This document shows positions 15,299-23,845 of a stretch of DNA of 64,000 nucleotides, in pieces. The notes beneath the pieces are model-generated. The model saw nothing but the letters and a program-made list of their open reading frames with translations, made no database searches and was not told the DNA's origin. The DNA is taken from contig NZ_CP136423.1 in the NCBI RefSeq assembly GCF_034356035.1, positions 1,922,001-1,986,000 of the forward strand. Direction: 5' to 3'. Within the stretch, counting starts at the first letter, position 1. Each line of letters starts with the position of its first letter. Position numbers and translations under genes: made by a program. The stretch comes from Blautia hydrogenotrophica DSM 10507. GTDB lineage: Bacteria > Bacillota > Clostridia > Lachnospirales > Lachnospiraceae.

Positions 15299-16069
15299 CT
15301 ACCTCCTTACTTCCACCAGAAATACCGGGTGCAGCTGATAACGCAGCTGTTCTTCCTCATTAAAAATGACAGAATTTAGATTCTCATGAACACTGCACTG
15401 CATTTTTTCTCCTCTCCAAAACTGAGCATCCCACTCTGGGCGTTTCCGGTAGGTCATCGGCAACGTGGCTGCAATCTGATCTAACTCTTCTGCCTTTGAA
15501 TAGAATTCCAGTCCTTTTTCTTCCATCGCTTTCTTGGCCTCTTGCCACTTGTCAAAACACTCCTGGTTTCTCAAATGAAAATTCCATTCCGCATCAAAAT
15601 AAAGCAGGGTCCCCTCTTCCTTTAGAATTCTAACCCAAGTCCTCAGCTGCTTCTCCGGCTCCGTCAATGTCCAGGTCACATCCCTAGATAGAATTAAATC
15701 AAAGCTTTTTTCTGGAAATGGAAGTTCGTGCCCCACCTGCTGAAAATTCACCTGCACACCAGCCCTCCTGGCATTTTTTCTCGCATTCACAAGCATCTTT
15801 CCATTCATGTCCACCGCTGTCACCTTGTGTCCACGAAGGGCGGCCAAAATAGCAAAAAATCCTGGTCCCGTCCCAATATCCAGTACATTCAATGGCCTGT
15901 CTTCTTTCACCCGAGAGAAAATCATCCATTCCCAGGTATTCTTTTGTTCACTATAAAACTGCCGCATATTCATCTCACTGTAGCTAGAAGAACGTTCATT
16001 CCAATAATTATTCATGGAAGCTTCCTGTACATCTTCAAATCTCATCTGTCTGTTCAAACCTATATTCAT
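15299..16069 (-). CDS. Class I SAM-dependent methyltransferase
   Basis: A 256-residue methyltransferase with SAM motif I LDIGTGPGFFAILAALRGH, motif II-like VTAVDMNGKML, and FPEKSFDLILSRDVTWTL in the post-motif position. Its substrate cannot be named. It is the first gene of the importer 1 operon, directly behind promoter C, with GAGGT before the ATG. The operon position suggests that it modifies the imported ligand or a chelator, rather than general metabolism. A nicotianamine synthase-type metallophore gene was not found, so a metallophore pathway is not supported beyond this gene. Confidence 0.85.
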   Translation of the reverse strand: MNIGLNRQMRFEDVQEASMNNYWNERSSSYSEMNMRQFYSEQKNTWEWMIFSRVKEDRPLNVLDIGTGPGFFAILAALRGHKVTAVDMNGKMLVNARKNARRAGVQVNFQQVGHELPFPEKSFDLILSRDVTWTLTEPEKQLRTWVRILKEEGTLLYFDAEWNFHLRNQECFDKWQEAKKAMEEKGLEFYSKAEELDQIAATLPMTYRKRPEWDAQFWRGEKMQCSVHENLNSVIFNEEEQLRYQLHPVFLVEVRR

Positions 16070-16118
16070 TTCGAAACCTCATTTCTAAATACATAATTTA
16101 CATTTTCAAAACATATTC

Positions 16119-16164
16119 ATTATATTATTCCACACAGCTTTTTATAAGCCCCCATGGGGGATAT
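16119..16164 (-). promoter_or_regulatory. CCCC-GGGG promoter element, site C (importer 1 operon)
   Basis: The element at 16144-16164 has a CCCCC-AT-GGGGG core. The -35 is TTATAA (16147-16142) and the -10 is a perfect TATAAT (16124-16119), 17 bp apart. The next gene starts about 43 nt downstream of the likely transcription start. Confidence 0.78.
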
Positions 16165-16186
16165 TTCCTGAATATTTCCTGAAAAA

Positions 16187-16300
16187 GAAACAAGGTAGAC
16201 AAGTCCACTTCAACTCCTCTTCTCCTCAATCTTTGAGGAGCACATCCCACTTTGCACGCCGTCACAACACTGCTTTGCGGTGAAATTCCTCATTGCAGAA
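16187..16300. repeat. Truncated copy of the 191-bp structured repeat (copy 1)
   Basis: AAACAAGGTAGACAAGTCCACTTCA, given in shorter pieces as AAGTCCACTTCA, CTCAATCTTTGAGGAG, CCCACTTTGCACGCC and ACAACACTGCTTTGCGGTG, follows the order of the repeat at 29423. It lacks the final TAATAGGAAAG hairpin and is the most diverged copy. It lies between promoter C and the terminator of the His-rich gene. Confidence 0.65.
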
Positions 16301-16304
16301 ACAA

Positions 16305-16327
16305 GGACGGCCATACTCAAGCCGTCC
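16305..16327 (-). terminator. Terminator after the His-rich gene
   Basis: GGACGGC pairs with GCCGTCC across a 9-nt loop. On the minus strand it is followed by TTGTTTCT, a modest U-rich tail. It ends the importer 2 operon before promoter C. Confidence 0.7.
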
Positions 16328-16338
16328 CGCTTCTCTAC

Positions 16339-16626
16339 CTATTTATTTAATGCCTCCAAAGCCTTTTTCAGATGGGCGTTTGCCTTGTGAAAATTCTCCA
16401 CACCTTCTCTGATCTCTGCCGCAGTGTCCGAAAAACCCTCCTTCTCCAGTTTCTCGGCCATCTGTACTAGTTCCGTCGCATGGTGCTCGTTGTGCTGTAG
16501 CATATAGGTCAGCACCGCTAGATTCTCATCTTTGGGCTCATGATGATGGGTATGATCGTGATGGTCCTCATGATTGTGATCGCCATGCACGATTAAATTT
16601 CCGTTCTCATCGTGTACAAGATGCAT
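16339..16626 (-). CDS. Histidine-rich metal-binding protein
   Basis: A 95-residue protein. The first 30 residues carry a dense His run (HGDHNHEDHHDHTHHHE), which would bind nickel, cobalt or zinc. The rest is a helical region, LTYMLQHNEHHATELVQMAEKLEK, with a further HxxHH. I recall relatives annotated loosely as cobalt transport proteins, but it has no membrane segment, so a storage or chaperone role is more likely. It follows the importer 2 ATPase by 57 bp and precedes a terminator, so it is probably the last gene of that operon. Confidence 0.8.
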   Translation of the reverse strand: MHLVHDENGNLIVHGDHNHEDHHDHTHHHEPKDENLAVLTYMLQHNEHHATELVQMAEKLEKEGFSDTAAEIREGVENFHKANAHLKKALEALNK

Positions 16627-16683
16627 AGTTTTTCCTCCTTGCTGAATATTACTTTTTTATGGTTGTAGAAAAATGATAAATAA

Positions 16684-17316
16684 TTACATGGACGTTCTCT
16701 CTTCTTTATGGTTAATCTCAGATAAATCGACCATCCGCGTGCAGACCCTCTTTGCCAGATTGCTGTTGTGGGTCACCATCAAAAGTCCCAGCCGCCTCTG
16801 TGTCACTTCCTTCAGCATCAGATTCCAAATCTGTGCCTGAGTAATCACATCCAGCATCGTGCTCATCTCATCTGCAAAGAGAAAATGTGTACCATGAAAC
16901 AGTGATCTGGCCACACAGAATCGCTGTAATTCTCCGCCAGACAGTTCTCTGGGATATCTTTGCAGCCACTCTCGCTCAATCCCCAGGGCATCCATAACCT
17001 CCTCCCTGCACATACCGGACTCCTCTAGCACCTTCTTCATTTTCCATCTGGGATTGATGGCCTTCTCCGGGTGCTGATAGATCAGTTGCACCGGTGAGAT
17101 ACCTTTCTCCGGAAGTGGCTTTCCATCCAGGAGTATTTCACCCTCCAAAGGCCTTAAATATCCGGCCAAGATTTTTACCAGAGTGCTTTTTCCATAACCG
17201 CTGGGTCCTATCAGGCCAACTCTCTCCCCTTCCTCCACCTTTAAGCTCACATCCTTTAAAATCCACGGAGATTTCTCTCCATAGCGAAAACTTACGTTTC
17301 TGGCTTCAATCTGCAT
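16684..17316 (-). CDS. Nickel/peptide ABC transporter ATPase, short (importer 2)
   Basis: A 210-residue ATPase, about 40 residues shorter than the OppF of importer 1 and lacking any C-terminal extension. Walker A is GLIGPSGYGKSTLVKILAG, where homologues usually have Cys-Gly before Lys. The signature is LSGGELQRFCVARSL and Walker B FLFADEMSTMLD. It overlaps the first ATPase gene of importer 2 by 11 bp. The motifs needed for ATP hydrolysis all look intact. Confidence 0.85.
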   Translation of the reverse strand: MQIEARNVSFRYGEKSPWILKDVSLKVEEGERVGLIGPSGYGKSTLVKILAGYLRPLEGEILLDGKPLPEKGISPVQLIYQHPEKAINPRWKMKKVLEESGMCREEVMDALGIEREWLQRYPRELSGGELQRFCVARSLFHGTHFLFADEMSTMLDVITQAQIWNLMLKEVTQRRLGLLMVTHNSNLAKRVCTRMVDLSEINHKEERTSM

Positions 17317-18235
17317 GTATACACCTCACATATCCCCCACGAACCTCTGTCATGGGTATTATTTTCTCACACTCCGCCGTCTTGTGGGGACATCTGGGGG
17401 AAAACAGGCAGCCTTTGGGCAGATTTCTGGCATAGGGCTGGAAGCCTGGAATTGGTTTAAAGCCATTCTGGGGAAGCGCTTCCCACAGCGCCTTAGAATA
17501 AGGATGGCGCAGAGCCTTCGGTCCTTTTATGAAATCCTGGGCCGCCGCCATCTCCACGGTGGTTCCCGCATAGAACACAGCAATTCGGTCCGCAATATGA
17601 AAAGCCAGATCAATGTCATGGGTAATCAAAATGACGGCTTTCCCCTCATCGGCCAACTCCCGAAAGATTTTCAAAGCCTCCAGGGCCATCTCCAAATCCA
17701 GTCCCGGGGTCGGTTCATCGGCAATAATAACCTGAGCGCCACTAAGCACTGCGGTAGAGACTAAAATACGCCTTGCCATTCCTCCAGAAAGCTGAAAGGG
17801 GTATAACTTCTCCGTCTTTTCATCCAGATGGAATCTCCGAAAAATTTCTTTTTGTGCCTGCACAATCTGCTGGTCAGGTTTTGCTCCCCTGACTTGAACA
17901 TCCACTCGCATCAACGGGTCCAGATAAGCCACCGATTGAGGTACCAAAGCCAGTTCTTTCCCCCTCAGCTGCTCCTTCTGCTTTTGATTAATCACTTTTC
18001 CCTGATAGGTAATCTCTCCTGAGATCGTAGCGTTCCCCGGAAGCAGACCCATGACAGCGTGAGCCAAAAGACTTTTTCCAGAACCACTAGAACCTGCAAT
18101 GGCCACAATCTCTCCCGGGCGCACATCCAGCGTCAGGTTGGAAATCACCTGGAGATCATACTGCTCCAGGCCTCTGTCATACATCCGGAAGGATACCGAC
18201 AAATCTTTTACTGATAAAATCACGTCTTTTCTCAT
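17306..18235 (-). CDS. Nickel/peptide ABC transporter ATPase (DppD type, importer 2)
   Basis: A 309-residue ATPase: Walker A AIAGSSGSGKSLLAHAVMG, signature LSGGMARRILVSTAV, Walker B VIIADEPTPGLD, and a C-terminal cap LPKGCLFSPRCPHKTAEC with the usual cysteines. The signature R-R rather than Q-R in SGGMARR is a mild deviation. It lies 9 bp after the permease gene. Together with the short ATPase it drives importer 2. Confidence 0.86.
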   Translation of the reverse strand: MRKDVILSVKDLSVSFRMYDRGLEQYDLQVISNLTLDVRPGEIVAIAGSSGSGKSLLAHAVMGLLPGNATISGEITYQGKVINQKQKEQLRGKELALVPQSVAYLDPLMRVDVQVRGAKPDQQIVQAQKEIFRRFHLDEKTEKLYPFQLSGGMARRILVSTAVLSGAQVIIADEPTPGLDLEMALEALKIFRELADEGKAVILITHDIDLAFHIADRIAVFYAGTTVEMAAAQDFIKGPKALRHPYSKALWEALPQNGFKPIPGFQPYARNLPKGCLFSPRCPHKTAECEKIIPMTEVRGGYVRCIHAD

Positions 18236-18244
18236 TTCTCTCTC

Positions 18245-19117
18245 CTATTCATGAGCACTGTAGGGATCTATGATTTTCTTTAAGTTCTCCCCTAGCCGGT
18301 CAAACAAAAGAACAATAATGACCAGCATCAGGCCCGGGAAAAATGCCAGCCACCACATTCCGGTAGACAGATACTGCATGGACTCTGACAGAATAATTCC
18401 AATGGCCGGCTGCTCCGGGGGCAGTCCAAAGCCTAAGAACGTCAAACTTGACTCATGCATAATTGCATGGGGAAACATTAGAATCAATCCGATGACAAAC
18501 TGCGGCACCATGTGAGGCAGGATATGGTGAACGGTAATCCACCAGCTAGAATGTCCCAACTTTTTGGACACCTCGATGTACTGCTGGGAACGTATCTGAA
18601 GCACCTCGCTGCGAATGATACGGGCCAATCCCGTCCAGTGGGTCACCGCCACACCGATCAGTACACCCTTCAGTCCTTTTCCGCAGGCGAACGAAATCAA
18701 GATCAGCAGAACCGTGTGGGGAATTCCCATTACCAGGTCGATCACCCAGTTAATAAAATGATCCAGCCAGGAGGAGCCGGTAGCTGCCGCAACACCCACA
18801 ATCAGCGCAATCACCGCACTGACGCAAGACGCCACAGTTCCCACCACAATACTCACAGAGAGGCCTTTGATGGTCCGCACCAGCATGTCTCTTCCCAACA
18901 TATCTGTCCCAAAGGGATGCTCCAAAGAAGGCTTCAGGGCTTTCTGTGAAAAATCCGCCGCGATCCGGTCGTCGCTTAAAAGCCTTCCCGCCAAAAAGAC
19001 ACCGAAAAGCACCAGAAAAATGAGAACCGCAAACACAATGGTTTTCGTTCTCCGGTTCATAAAACTCCTTCGTTTTCCGGCCTGGAAAACTGCTGCCTCA
19101 GCTCCTGTTTGATTCAT
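18245..19117 (-). CDS. ABC transporter permease (DppC/NikC type, importer 2)
   Basis: A 290-residue permease with an N-terminal helix (TIVFAVLIFLVLFGVFLAGRLL), the GTDMLGRDMLVRTIKGL segment and an EAA-like loop (KLGHSSWWITVHHILPHMV). Its start overlaps the preceding permease by 20 bp; a later Met at residue 20 is an alternative start. It forms the channel of importer 2 with the B-type subunit. It is clearly distinct from the importer 1 permease, so this is a second system rather than a recent duplication. Confidence 0.86.
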   Translation of the reverse strand: MNQTGAEAAVFQAGKRRSFMNRRTKTIVFAVLIFLVLFGVFLAGRLLSDDRIAADFSQKALKPSLEHPFGTDMLGRDMLVRTIKGLSVSIVVGTVASCVSAVIALIVGVAAATGSSWLDHFINWVIDLVMGIPHTVLLILISFACGKGLKGVLIGVAVTHWTGLARIIRSEVLQIRSQQYIEVSKKLGHSSWWITVHHILPHMVPQFVIGLILMFPHAIMHESSLTFLGFGLPPEQPAIGIILSESMQYLSTGMWWLAFFPGLMLVIIVLLFDRLGENLKKIIDPYSAHE

Positions 19118-20102
19118 TGTGATATCCCTCCCTGATCTGCGGATCTACAACTCCGTAGATAATGTTCGCCAGCATATTTCCCACGAATACAAACAGCGCA
19201 CTAAATAGTGTGATTCCCAACAGAAGCGGAATGTCCGAACCCATCCCCGCCGCGGAAGCCGCCGCCCCCAGTCCCGGATAGGAGAACACATTCTCCGCCA
19301 ACACAGAACCACCGAACAGCTCACTAAAGGAACCAAACTGCATGGTAATCGCAGGAAGCATGATGTTTCTTAATCCATGTCTTTTTAAAACACTCCAAGT
19401 AGATTCCCCCCGCGCCTTTGCGAACAGAACAAAATCACTCTCCAACACATCTACCAACTTCTCTCTGGTGTGCAGCGCCACATTGGCAAAGGAAAGGAAA
19501 CTCAGGGTCAGCGCTGGCAAAATCAAATGATGGATTCTCTGAAGAATCGTGACTTCATCAGCTGGAACCCCTTTTGGCACACTCATACCCATGGGAAACC
19601 AGCCCAGCTTCACAGAAAAGAACATCAAAAACACAATGCCAATCCAGAAAGTAGGAATAGAGCACATGATCAGACAAATCTTTTTCAGAATTCTATCCAG
19701 CCAACGGCCATTGAAAATCCCCATAGCGCACCCTATAGCAAAGCCCAGAATTCCGGAAAATGCCCAGGCTGTCAACATTAATACCAAGGAGGTGGCAAAT
19801 TTCTCCTGAATAATGTCCAGAACTGGCCTACGGTAGATCAGTGACACTCCAAAATCTCCATGAAGGATGGATTTTCCCCAGGCCAAAAACTGCTCTACAG
19901 GCGGCTTGTTCAATCCCCAATATTCCGCGATCTTCGCCCTTTGCTCCATACTGACATTTGGCACGGAGCCCACATACTGTTGAACAGGGTCCACCGGCGA
20001 GAGGCTCACCAGCACAAAGCTAATGATGCTGACCGCAATCAGAAGAGTGACCACCCGGAGAAAATACTTACCTGTAAATTTCAGATAATACTTGTTCTTC
20101 AT
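19098..20102 (-). CDS. ABC transporter permease (DppB/NikB type, importer 2)
   Basis: A 334-residue permease. It begins with a TM helix (VVTLLIAVSIISFVLVSLSPVDPVQQY), has the usual GLNKPPVEQFLAWG segment and the EAA-like loop ARGESTWSVLKRHGLRNIMLPAITM, and ends in a TM pair plus VVDPQIREG. It is separated from the binding-protein gene by about 318 bp that contain a repeat and a strong hairpin, which would keep permease expression below that of the binding protein. Confidence 0.87.
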   Translation of the reverse strand: MKNKYYLKFTGKYFLRVVTLLIAVSIISFVLVSLSPVDPVQQYVGSVPNVSMEQRAKIAEYWGLNKPPVEQFLAWGKSILHGDFGVSLIYRRPVLDIIQEKFATSLVLMLTAWAFSGILGFAIGCAMGIFNGRWLDRILKKICLIMCSIPTFWIGIVFLMFFSVKLGWFPMGMSVPKGVPADEVTILQRIHHLILPALTLSFLSFANVALHTREKLVDVLESDFVLFAKARGESTWSVLKRHGLRNIMLPAITMQFGSFSELFGGSVLAENVFSYPGLGAAASAAGMGSDIPLLLGITLFSALFVFVGNMLANIIYGVVDPQIREGYHNESNRS

Positions 20103-20162
20103 TTTTTTCTCCTCATATTTTCTATAATATCATCCCATCAGACAAGCCGTTTTTTCTGGCTT

Positions 20163-20355
20163 GAACAAAGTGGGCAAGCCCACTTTAACTCCCTTTCTTC
20201 TCAATCTTTGAGGGACTCGTTCCACTTTGCGCGCCACCGCAACACCGCTTTGCAGTGAACCGCCTTATTGCGGCGTGCGCGTCCTTAGCGGATTATTTAT
20301 GTCATAGGAAAGAGCTTTCACGCTTCAGCGTGACAAGATCTTTCCTATGACAGAA
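20163..20355. repeat. 191-bp structured repeat, copy 2
   Basis: It matches the repeat at 29423 in order: AAGTGGGC-AA-GCCCACTT, CTCAATCTTTGAGGG, CGCCACCGCAACACCGCTT, TTATTGCGGCG and the final long hairpin. In that hairpin the outer stem is TGTCATAGGAAAG/CTTTCCTATGACA, where the 29-kb copies have TGTAATAGG/CCTATTACA. This A-T to C-G pair change keeps the stem intact and argues that the structure matters. It fills most of the gap between the importer 2 binding protein and its permeases. Confidence 0.85.
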
Positions 20356-20360
20356 CATAC

Positions 20361-20392
20361 GATTACTCCGGACAACACTGCCCGGAGTAATC
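20361..20392 (-). terminator. Hairpin downstream of the importer 2 binding-protein gene
   Basis: GATTACTCCGG and its perfect complement form an 11-bp stem with a 10-nt loop 29 bp after the stop codon. There is no T-run, so it may be a partial terminator or a 3'-end stabiliser that raises binding-protein mRNA relative to the downstream genes. Confidence 0.65.
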
Positions 20393-20420
20393 AAAGGTTA
20401 AAAACCTCCTGTGTTCGGAA

Positions 20421-22082
20421 TTATTCCGCCCAGGTCCACTCCGCCAGATTGGCAATCAGCGGCCATGCCTGCCCATGGGCGTGGATTCTCTGTTTTCCGA
20501 TATCCAGTCCGTCCCTTACATAGTAAAGATGTGTCATATTCACATAGTAGGCCCAGGGCGCCTCGCCCTTCATAGAAGTACCGGTTTCCCCATCCCACTG
20601 TGCTTTCTGCCACCACTCATAGGAATCTTCGATGCTCAAGGAGTTCATCGCCTTGTCCAGATACTCATCAGTCTTCTCACTGGTGTAGAATTCCGGATTG
20701 TAGAAATCCGTCTTACCGGCATTACTGCTGTGATACAGCATATAGGAAGTCATAGGACTGTCAGACCCCCAACCCATAATCATCGGCTCTGAGAACATTC
20801 TTACGACCGTATCATCTGCACTGACACCCTCCACTGTGATGTCAAAGCCCATATTTTCCTTTGCCTGGTTCGCCACTGACATGGCTACCGCCTGACGCAT
20901 GGAATCTCCCGCAAAATACATTAGATTAAATGCCAGCTTTTCCCCATCCTTCTCACGAATTCCGTCTCCGTCGGTATCCTTCCAACCAGACTTCTCTAAA
21001 AGCTCATTGGCGTAATCCACGTCTGTCTCAATCACATTTTCCTCGTTCCACCAGGGCAGTCCGTCACACTCTGAGTAGGCAGGCTTCGCAAAGCCATTCA
21101 AAGCCTCGTCGATGATCTGTTCCCGGTCGATTCCGTAGCTTAATGCCTTTCTCACATTGACATCGCAGGTGATGTTGTTTCCAATTTTGTAGCCATCCTC
21201 TGTGGTCTTTCTTTCATCCGGCACTGTGGGAAGCGTAATTCCTCGGTTGTCCACAGACTCTACCTCCTCCACATGCATCCCCTCGATCTCTGTCGTGGCA
21301 AGGGTCGCAGAGGTCAGGGCGATATCCAGATCTCCTGCTTTCGCTGAGACAAATCTGGCATCCTCCTCTTGAATCAGGAAGATGGCTTTCTTGATCTTCG
21401 GCTGTTCTCCATAGTAATCCTTGTTCGCCTCTAGGATGAACTGCTGGCCCTTGTCCCACTGTGCCATCTTATAAGGACCGGAGCCTATGATCTGATCGGT
21501 CTCTAGGCCAAACTGGTCGCTGTAGGCATTCTCAGGAACAATTCCCATCTGCGCGATGGTGTAGATAAAAGTCACACAGGGTTTTGTCAGCTTAAACTCT
21601 ACAGTAGTATCGTTCAAAGCCTTGCAGCTTTCCATCATGGTCAAATCCATATAGGTTGCCTTTTCCTTTGCAGTATTGAAAGTGAAGGCCACATCTGATG
21701 CCTTCAGTGGATCACCGTTGGTGAACTTTACGTCATCTCGAATTTGAAAGGTCCAAGTCAGAGCATCCTCACTAACCTTATACTCTGTGGCAAGATCGTT
21801 TTCCAGCTGATCATCGCCATTGACCTTTACCAAATTTGAATACAGAGGAGAGCCCGTATAGCCGAATCCCGTACACGGGTCAAAGGAATCTCCCTCACTA
21901 GAAAAGCCAATGGTCACCTCTGAAACTTCTTCACTCTCAGCCTCTGTCCCCTCAGAATCTGCCTTCTTCTGGGTATCTTCTGCAGCAGATTCGGTTCCGG
22001 AATCTCCTGAAGCCCCTCCGCAACCAGCCAGCAGAGCCGCTGTACACAGCAGAGCCGTCAGTACCTTTATTCTCTTTTTCAT
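20421..22082 (-). CDS. Extracellular solute-binding lipoprotein, family 5 (importer 2)
   Basis: A 553-residue lipoprotein with lipobox LLAGC (Cys21), a Ser/Glu-rich linker, then the family 5 fold: FTNGDPLKASDVAFTFNTAKEK, GSGPYKMAQWDKG, DVNVRKALSYGIDREQIIDEAL. It belongs with NikA/OppA/DppA proteins. It is the first gene of importer 2, behind promoter D, with a ribosome site GGGAGG before the ATG. The ligand is unknown; the His-rich protein at the end of the operon and the shared promoter element favour a metal complex. Confidence 0.88.
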   Translation of the reverse strand: MKKRIKVLTALLCTAALLAGCGGASGDSGTESAAEDTQKKADSEGTEAESEEVSEVTIGFSSEGDSFDPCTGFGYTGSPLYSNLVKVNGDDQLENDLATEYKVSEDALTWTFQIRDDVKFTNGDPLKASDVAFTFNTAKEKATYMDLTMMESCKALNDTTVEFKLTKPCVTFIYTIAQMGIVPENAYSDQFGLETDQIIGSGPYKMAQWDKGQQFILEANKDYYGEQPKIKKAIFLIQEEDARFVSAKAGDLDIALTSATLATTEIEGMHVEEVESVDNRGITLPTVPDERKTTEDGYKIGNNITCDVNVRKALSYGIDREQIIDEALNGFAKPAYSECDGLPWWNEENVIETDVDYANELLEKSGWKDTDGDGIREKDGEKLAFNLMYFAGDSMRQAVAMSVANQAKENMGFDITVEGVSADDTVVRMFSEPMIMGWGSDSPMTSYMLYHSSNAGKTDFYNPEFYTSEKTDEYLDKAMNSLSIEDSYEWWQKAQWDGETGTSMKGEAPWAYYVNMTHLYYVRDGLDIGKQRIHAHGQAWPLIANLAEWTWAE

Positions 22083-22126
22083 ATGCCAGTACCTCCCACT
22101 TTTTTGTTAATTTTCTGACATGGTTT

Positions 22127-22172
22127 ATTATAAAGGAGTTTTTCCGGCTTTGTAAGCCACCCCAGGGGATAT
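22127..22172 (-). promoter_or_regulatory. CCCC-GGGG promoter element, site D (importer 2)
   Basis: The element at 22152-22172 has a CCCC-T-GGGG core and is nearly identical to site B. The -35 is TTACAA (22155-22150) and the -10 is a perfect TATAAT (22132-22127), 17 bp apart. The transcription start falls about 40 nt before the binding-protein ATG. Confidence 0.8.
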
Positions 22173-22315
22173 TTTTTTTCTTTTTTCGACTCTGGAAAAA
22201 TCTGGGTTTTCCGCCGCTTTTTTATTCTGATCAAATTTTTTATCCCTATCCAGGGGTTCTTTTTGAAAACTGAACTGTGACAAAACAAGAACCTCTCTGT
22301 CCTTTCAAGATACCG

Positions 22316-22345
22316 TTGACTTTTACTTAATTCTTATGGTAAGAT
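22316..22345 (+). promoter_or_regulatory. Possible promoter of the MATE gene
   Basis: TTGACT and TAAGAT are 18 bp apart, 133 nt before the ATG. The spacing is one longer than optimal. The leader holds a loose CCCC-N10-GGGG pair (22431-22446), but it does not match the five-site element. Confidence 0.45.
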
Positions 22346-22477
22346 AATTTTAATTCTTATATGATTTTCAAGGTAAAGTCGTACGGCTTCTGGCCTATGA
22401 CTTTTTTTTGCGGTAAAACGCGAAACCTCCCCATTGATCTACGGGGAAATATCACATTAGATAAAGGAGCTTTTACA

Positions 22478-23827
22478 ATGGAACAGAACAACACCTTCAT
22501 GAAGACAAGGCCTATTTTCCCCCTACTGATGTCCATGTCCATCCCCATGATGCTGTCCATGCTAATTCAATCTTTATATAACATCGTAGACAGCATCTAT
22601 GTCTCAAGACTAGGAACGGACGCTCTAACGGCGGTCTCTCTGGCTTATCCCCTGCAAAACGTCGTCGTCTCTGTCTCTGTGGGAATCGGCGTCGGCATCA
22701 CCTCCGCCATCTCCATCCATCTGGGTGCCGGAAATCAGGAAAAGGCCAACCGTTCGGCCACCATCGGTCTGGCTTTAGCTTTCTTCCATTGTCTGCTGTT
22801 TTTGCTGGCTGGCATTTTCGTCACGAAACCGTTCCTGAAGCTGTTCACCAACGACGTGCAGATTCTGGCAGATGCCTGTGACTACACTTACATTGTACTC
22901 TGCCTGTCTTTCGGCGCTCTCCTCCAGGTGACTATGGAAAAAATTTTCCAGGGTATCGGCGAGATGAAGCTGACTATGTACCTGCTGTCCTCCGGTTGTA
23001 TCATCAACATCATCCTAGACCCCATTTTGATCTTCGGTTTTCTGGGCTTCCCTGCTCTTGGCGTCAAGGGTGCTGCCATTGCCACAGTCATCGGACAGAT
23101 CTGTGCGTTTTTGCTGTATATCGTTGTATACCGCAAGAAAAAATTATCCATCCGTATCCATCCGAGATACCTGTGTTTCGATAAGCAAATTATTTTACAG
23201 ATATACGGAGTGGGAATCCCCTCTAGCATTATGATGACGTTGCCTTCAATTTTGATCAGTGTGCTGAACCGGATTCTAGCCTCCTTCTCTAGTGTCTATG
23301 TAGCTGTGCTGGGTGTCTATTTTAAACTTCAGACCTTTATCTACATGCCTGCCAACGGTATCGTCCAGGGACTGCGCCCCATCATCGGCTACAATTACGG
23401 CGCGGGTGAGACCAAGCGTGTAAAAAGTGCAATTCGCTACAGTCTTTTGGCTGCGGCCACCCTCATGTTGCTAGGAACGCTCCTGTCACTGCTCATTCCT
23501 ACACAGATTTTCTCTCTGTTTGACGCAGATGAGGAACTCATGAGTGCCGGGGTAACTGCCTTGCGAATTATCTGCCTAGGGTTCCTGATCTCCACCATCG
23601 GCATCATATACTCCGGAACTTTTGAGGCTCTGGGAAAAGGAAAGCATTCGCTAATTATCTCACTGCTGAGACAGTTTTTAATTACCATCCCTTGCGGCTT
23701 TATCCTATCCCGATTTTTCGGACCAGTCGGCGTGTGGATCTCCTTCCCAGTGGGAGAGCTCTGCGCTTCCGTCGCCGCTTTCTTTCTTCTCAGGCACTTT
23801 AAAAAAGGCATCTACTCTCCTTTTTAA
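22478..23827 (+). CDS. MATE-family multidrug/metabolite exporter
   Basis: A 449-residue integral membrane protein with about twelve helices, of the NorM/DinF superfamily; it would export cationic drugs or metabolites using a sodium or proton gradient. The start at 22478 has AAAGGAG nine bases upstream, and MEQNNTFMKTRPIFPLLMSMSIPMM matches the normal N-terminus. The SLYNIVDSIYVSRLG and ALAAVSLAYPLQ-type segments after the first helix are characteristic. It is transcribed alone, divergent from importer 2. Whether it is linked to the metal regulon is unknown, as it lacks the shared promoter element. Confidence 0.9.
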   Translation: MEQNNTFMKTRPIFPLLMSMSIPMMLSMLIQSLYNIVDSIYVSRLGTDALTAVSLAYPLQNVVVSVSVGIGVGITSAISIHLGAGNQEKANRSATIGLALAFFHCLLFLLAGIFVTKPFLKLFTNDVQILADACDYTYIVLCLSFGALLQVTMEKIFQGIGEMKLTMYLLSSGCIINIILDPILIFGFLGFPALGVKGAAIATVIGQICAFLLYIVVYRKKKLSIRIHPRYLCFDKQIILQIYGVGIPSSIMMTLPSILISVLNRILASFSSVYVAVLGVYFKLQTFIYMPANGIVQGLRPIIGYNYGAGETKRVKSAIRYSLLAAATLMLLGTLLSLLIPTQIFSLFDADEELMSAGVTALRIICLGFLISTIGIIYSGTFEALGKGKHSLIISLLRQFLITIPCGFILSRFFGPVGVWISFPVGELCASVAAFFLLRHFKKGIYSPF

Positions 23828-23843
23828 GGAGGGCAGATGCCTT
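23805..23843 (+). terminator. Terminator overlapping the MATE stop codon
   Basis: AAGGCATCT/AGATGCCTT arms with an inner CTCC/GGAG stem start within the last codons and end in CTTTGC. The terminator is thus partly coding. Confidence 0.75.
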
Positions 23844-23845
23844 TG

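Noticed and set aside
15299..16069. A metallophore synthesis operon
   Set aside because: Only a generic methyltransferase is present; no nicotianamine-synthase-like or opine dehydrogenase gene is found.
22431..22446. A sixth CCCC-GGGG element before the MATE gene
   Set aside because: The two halves are 8-10 bp apart instead of 1-3, and no -35/-10 pair is at the fixed distance.
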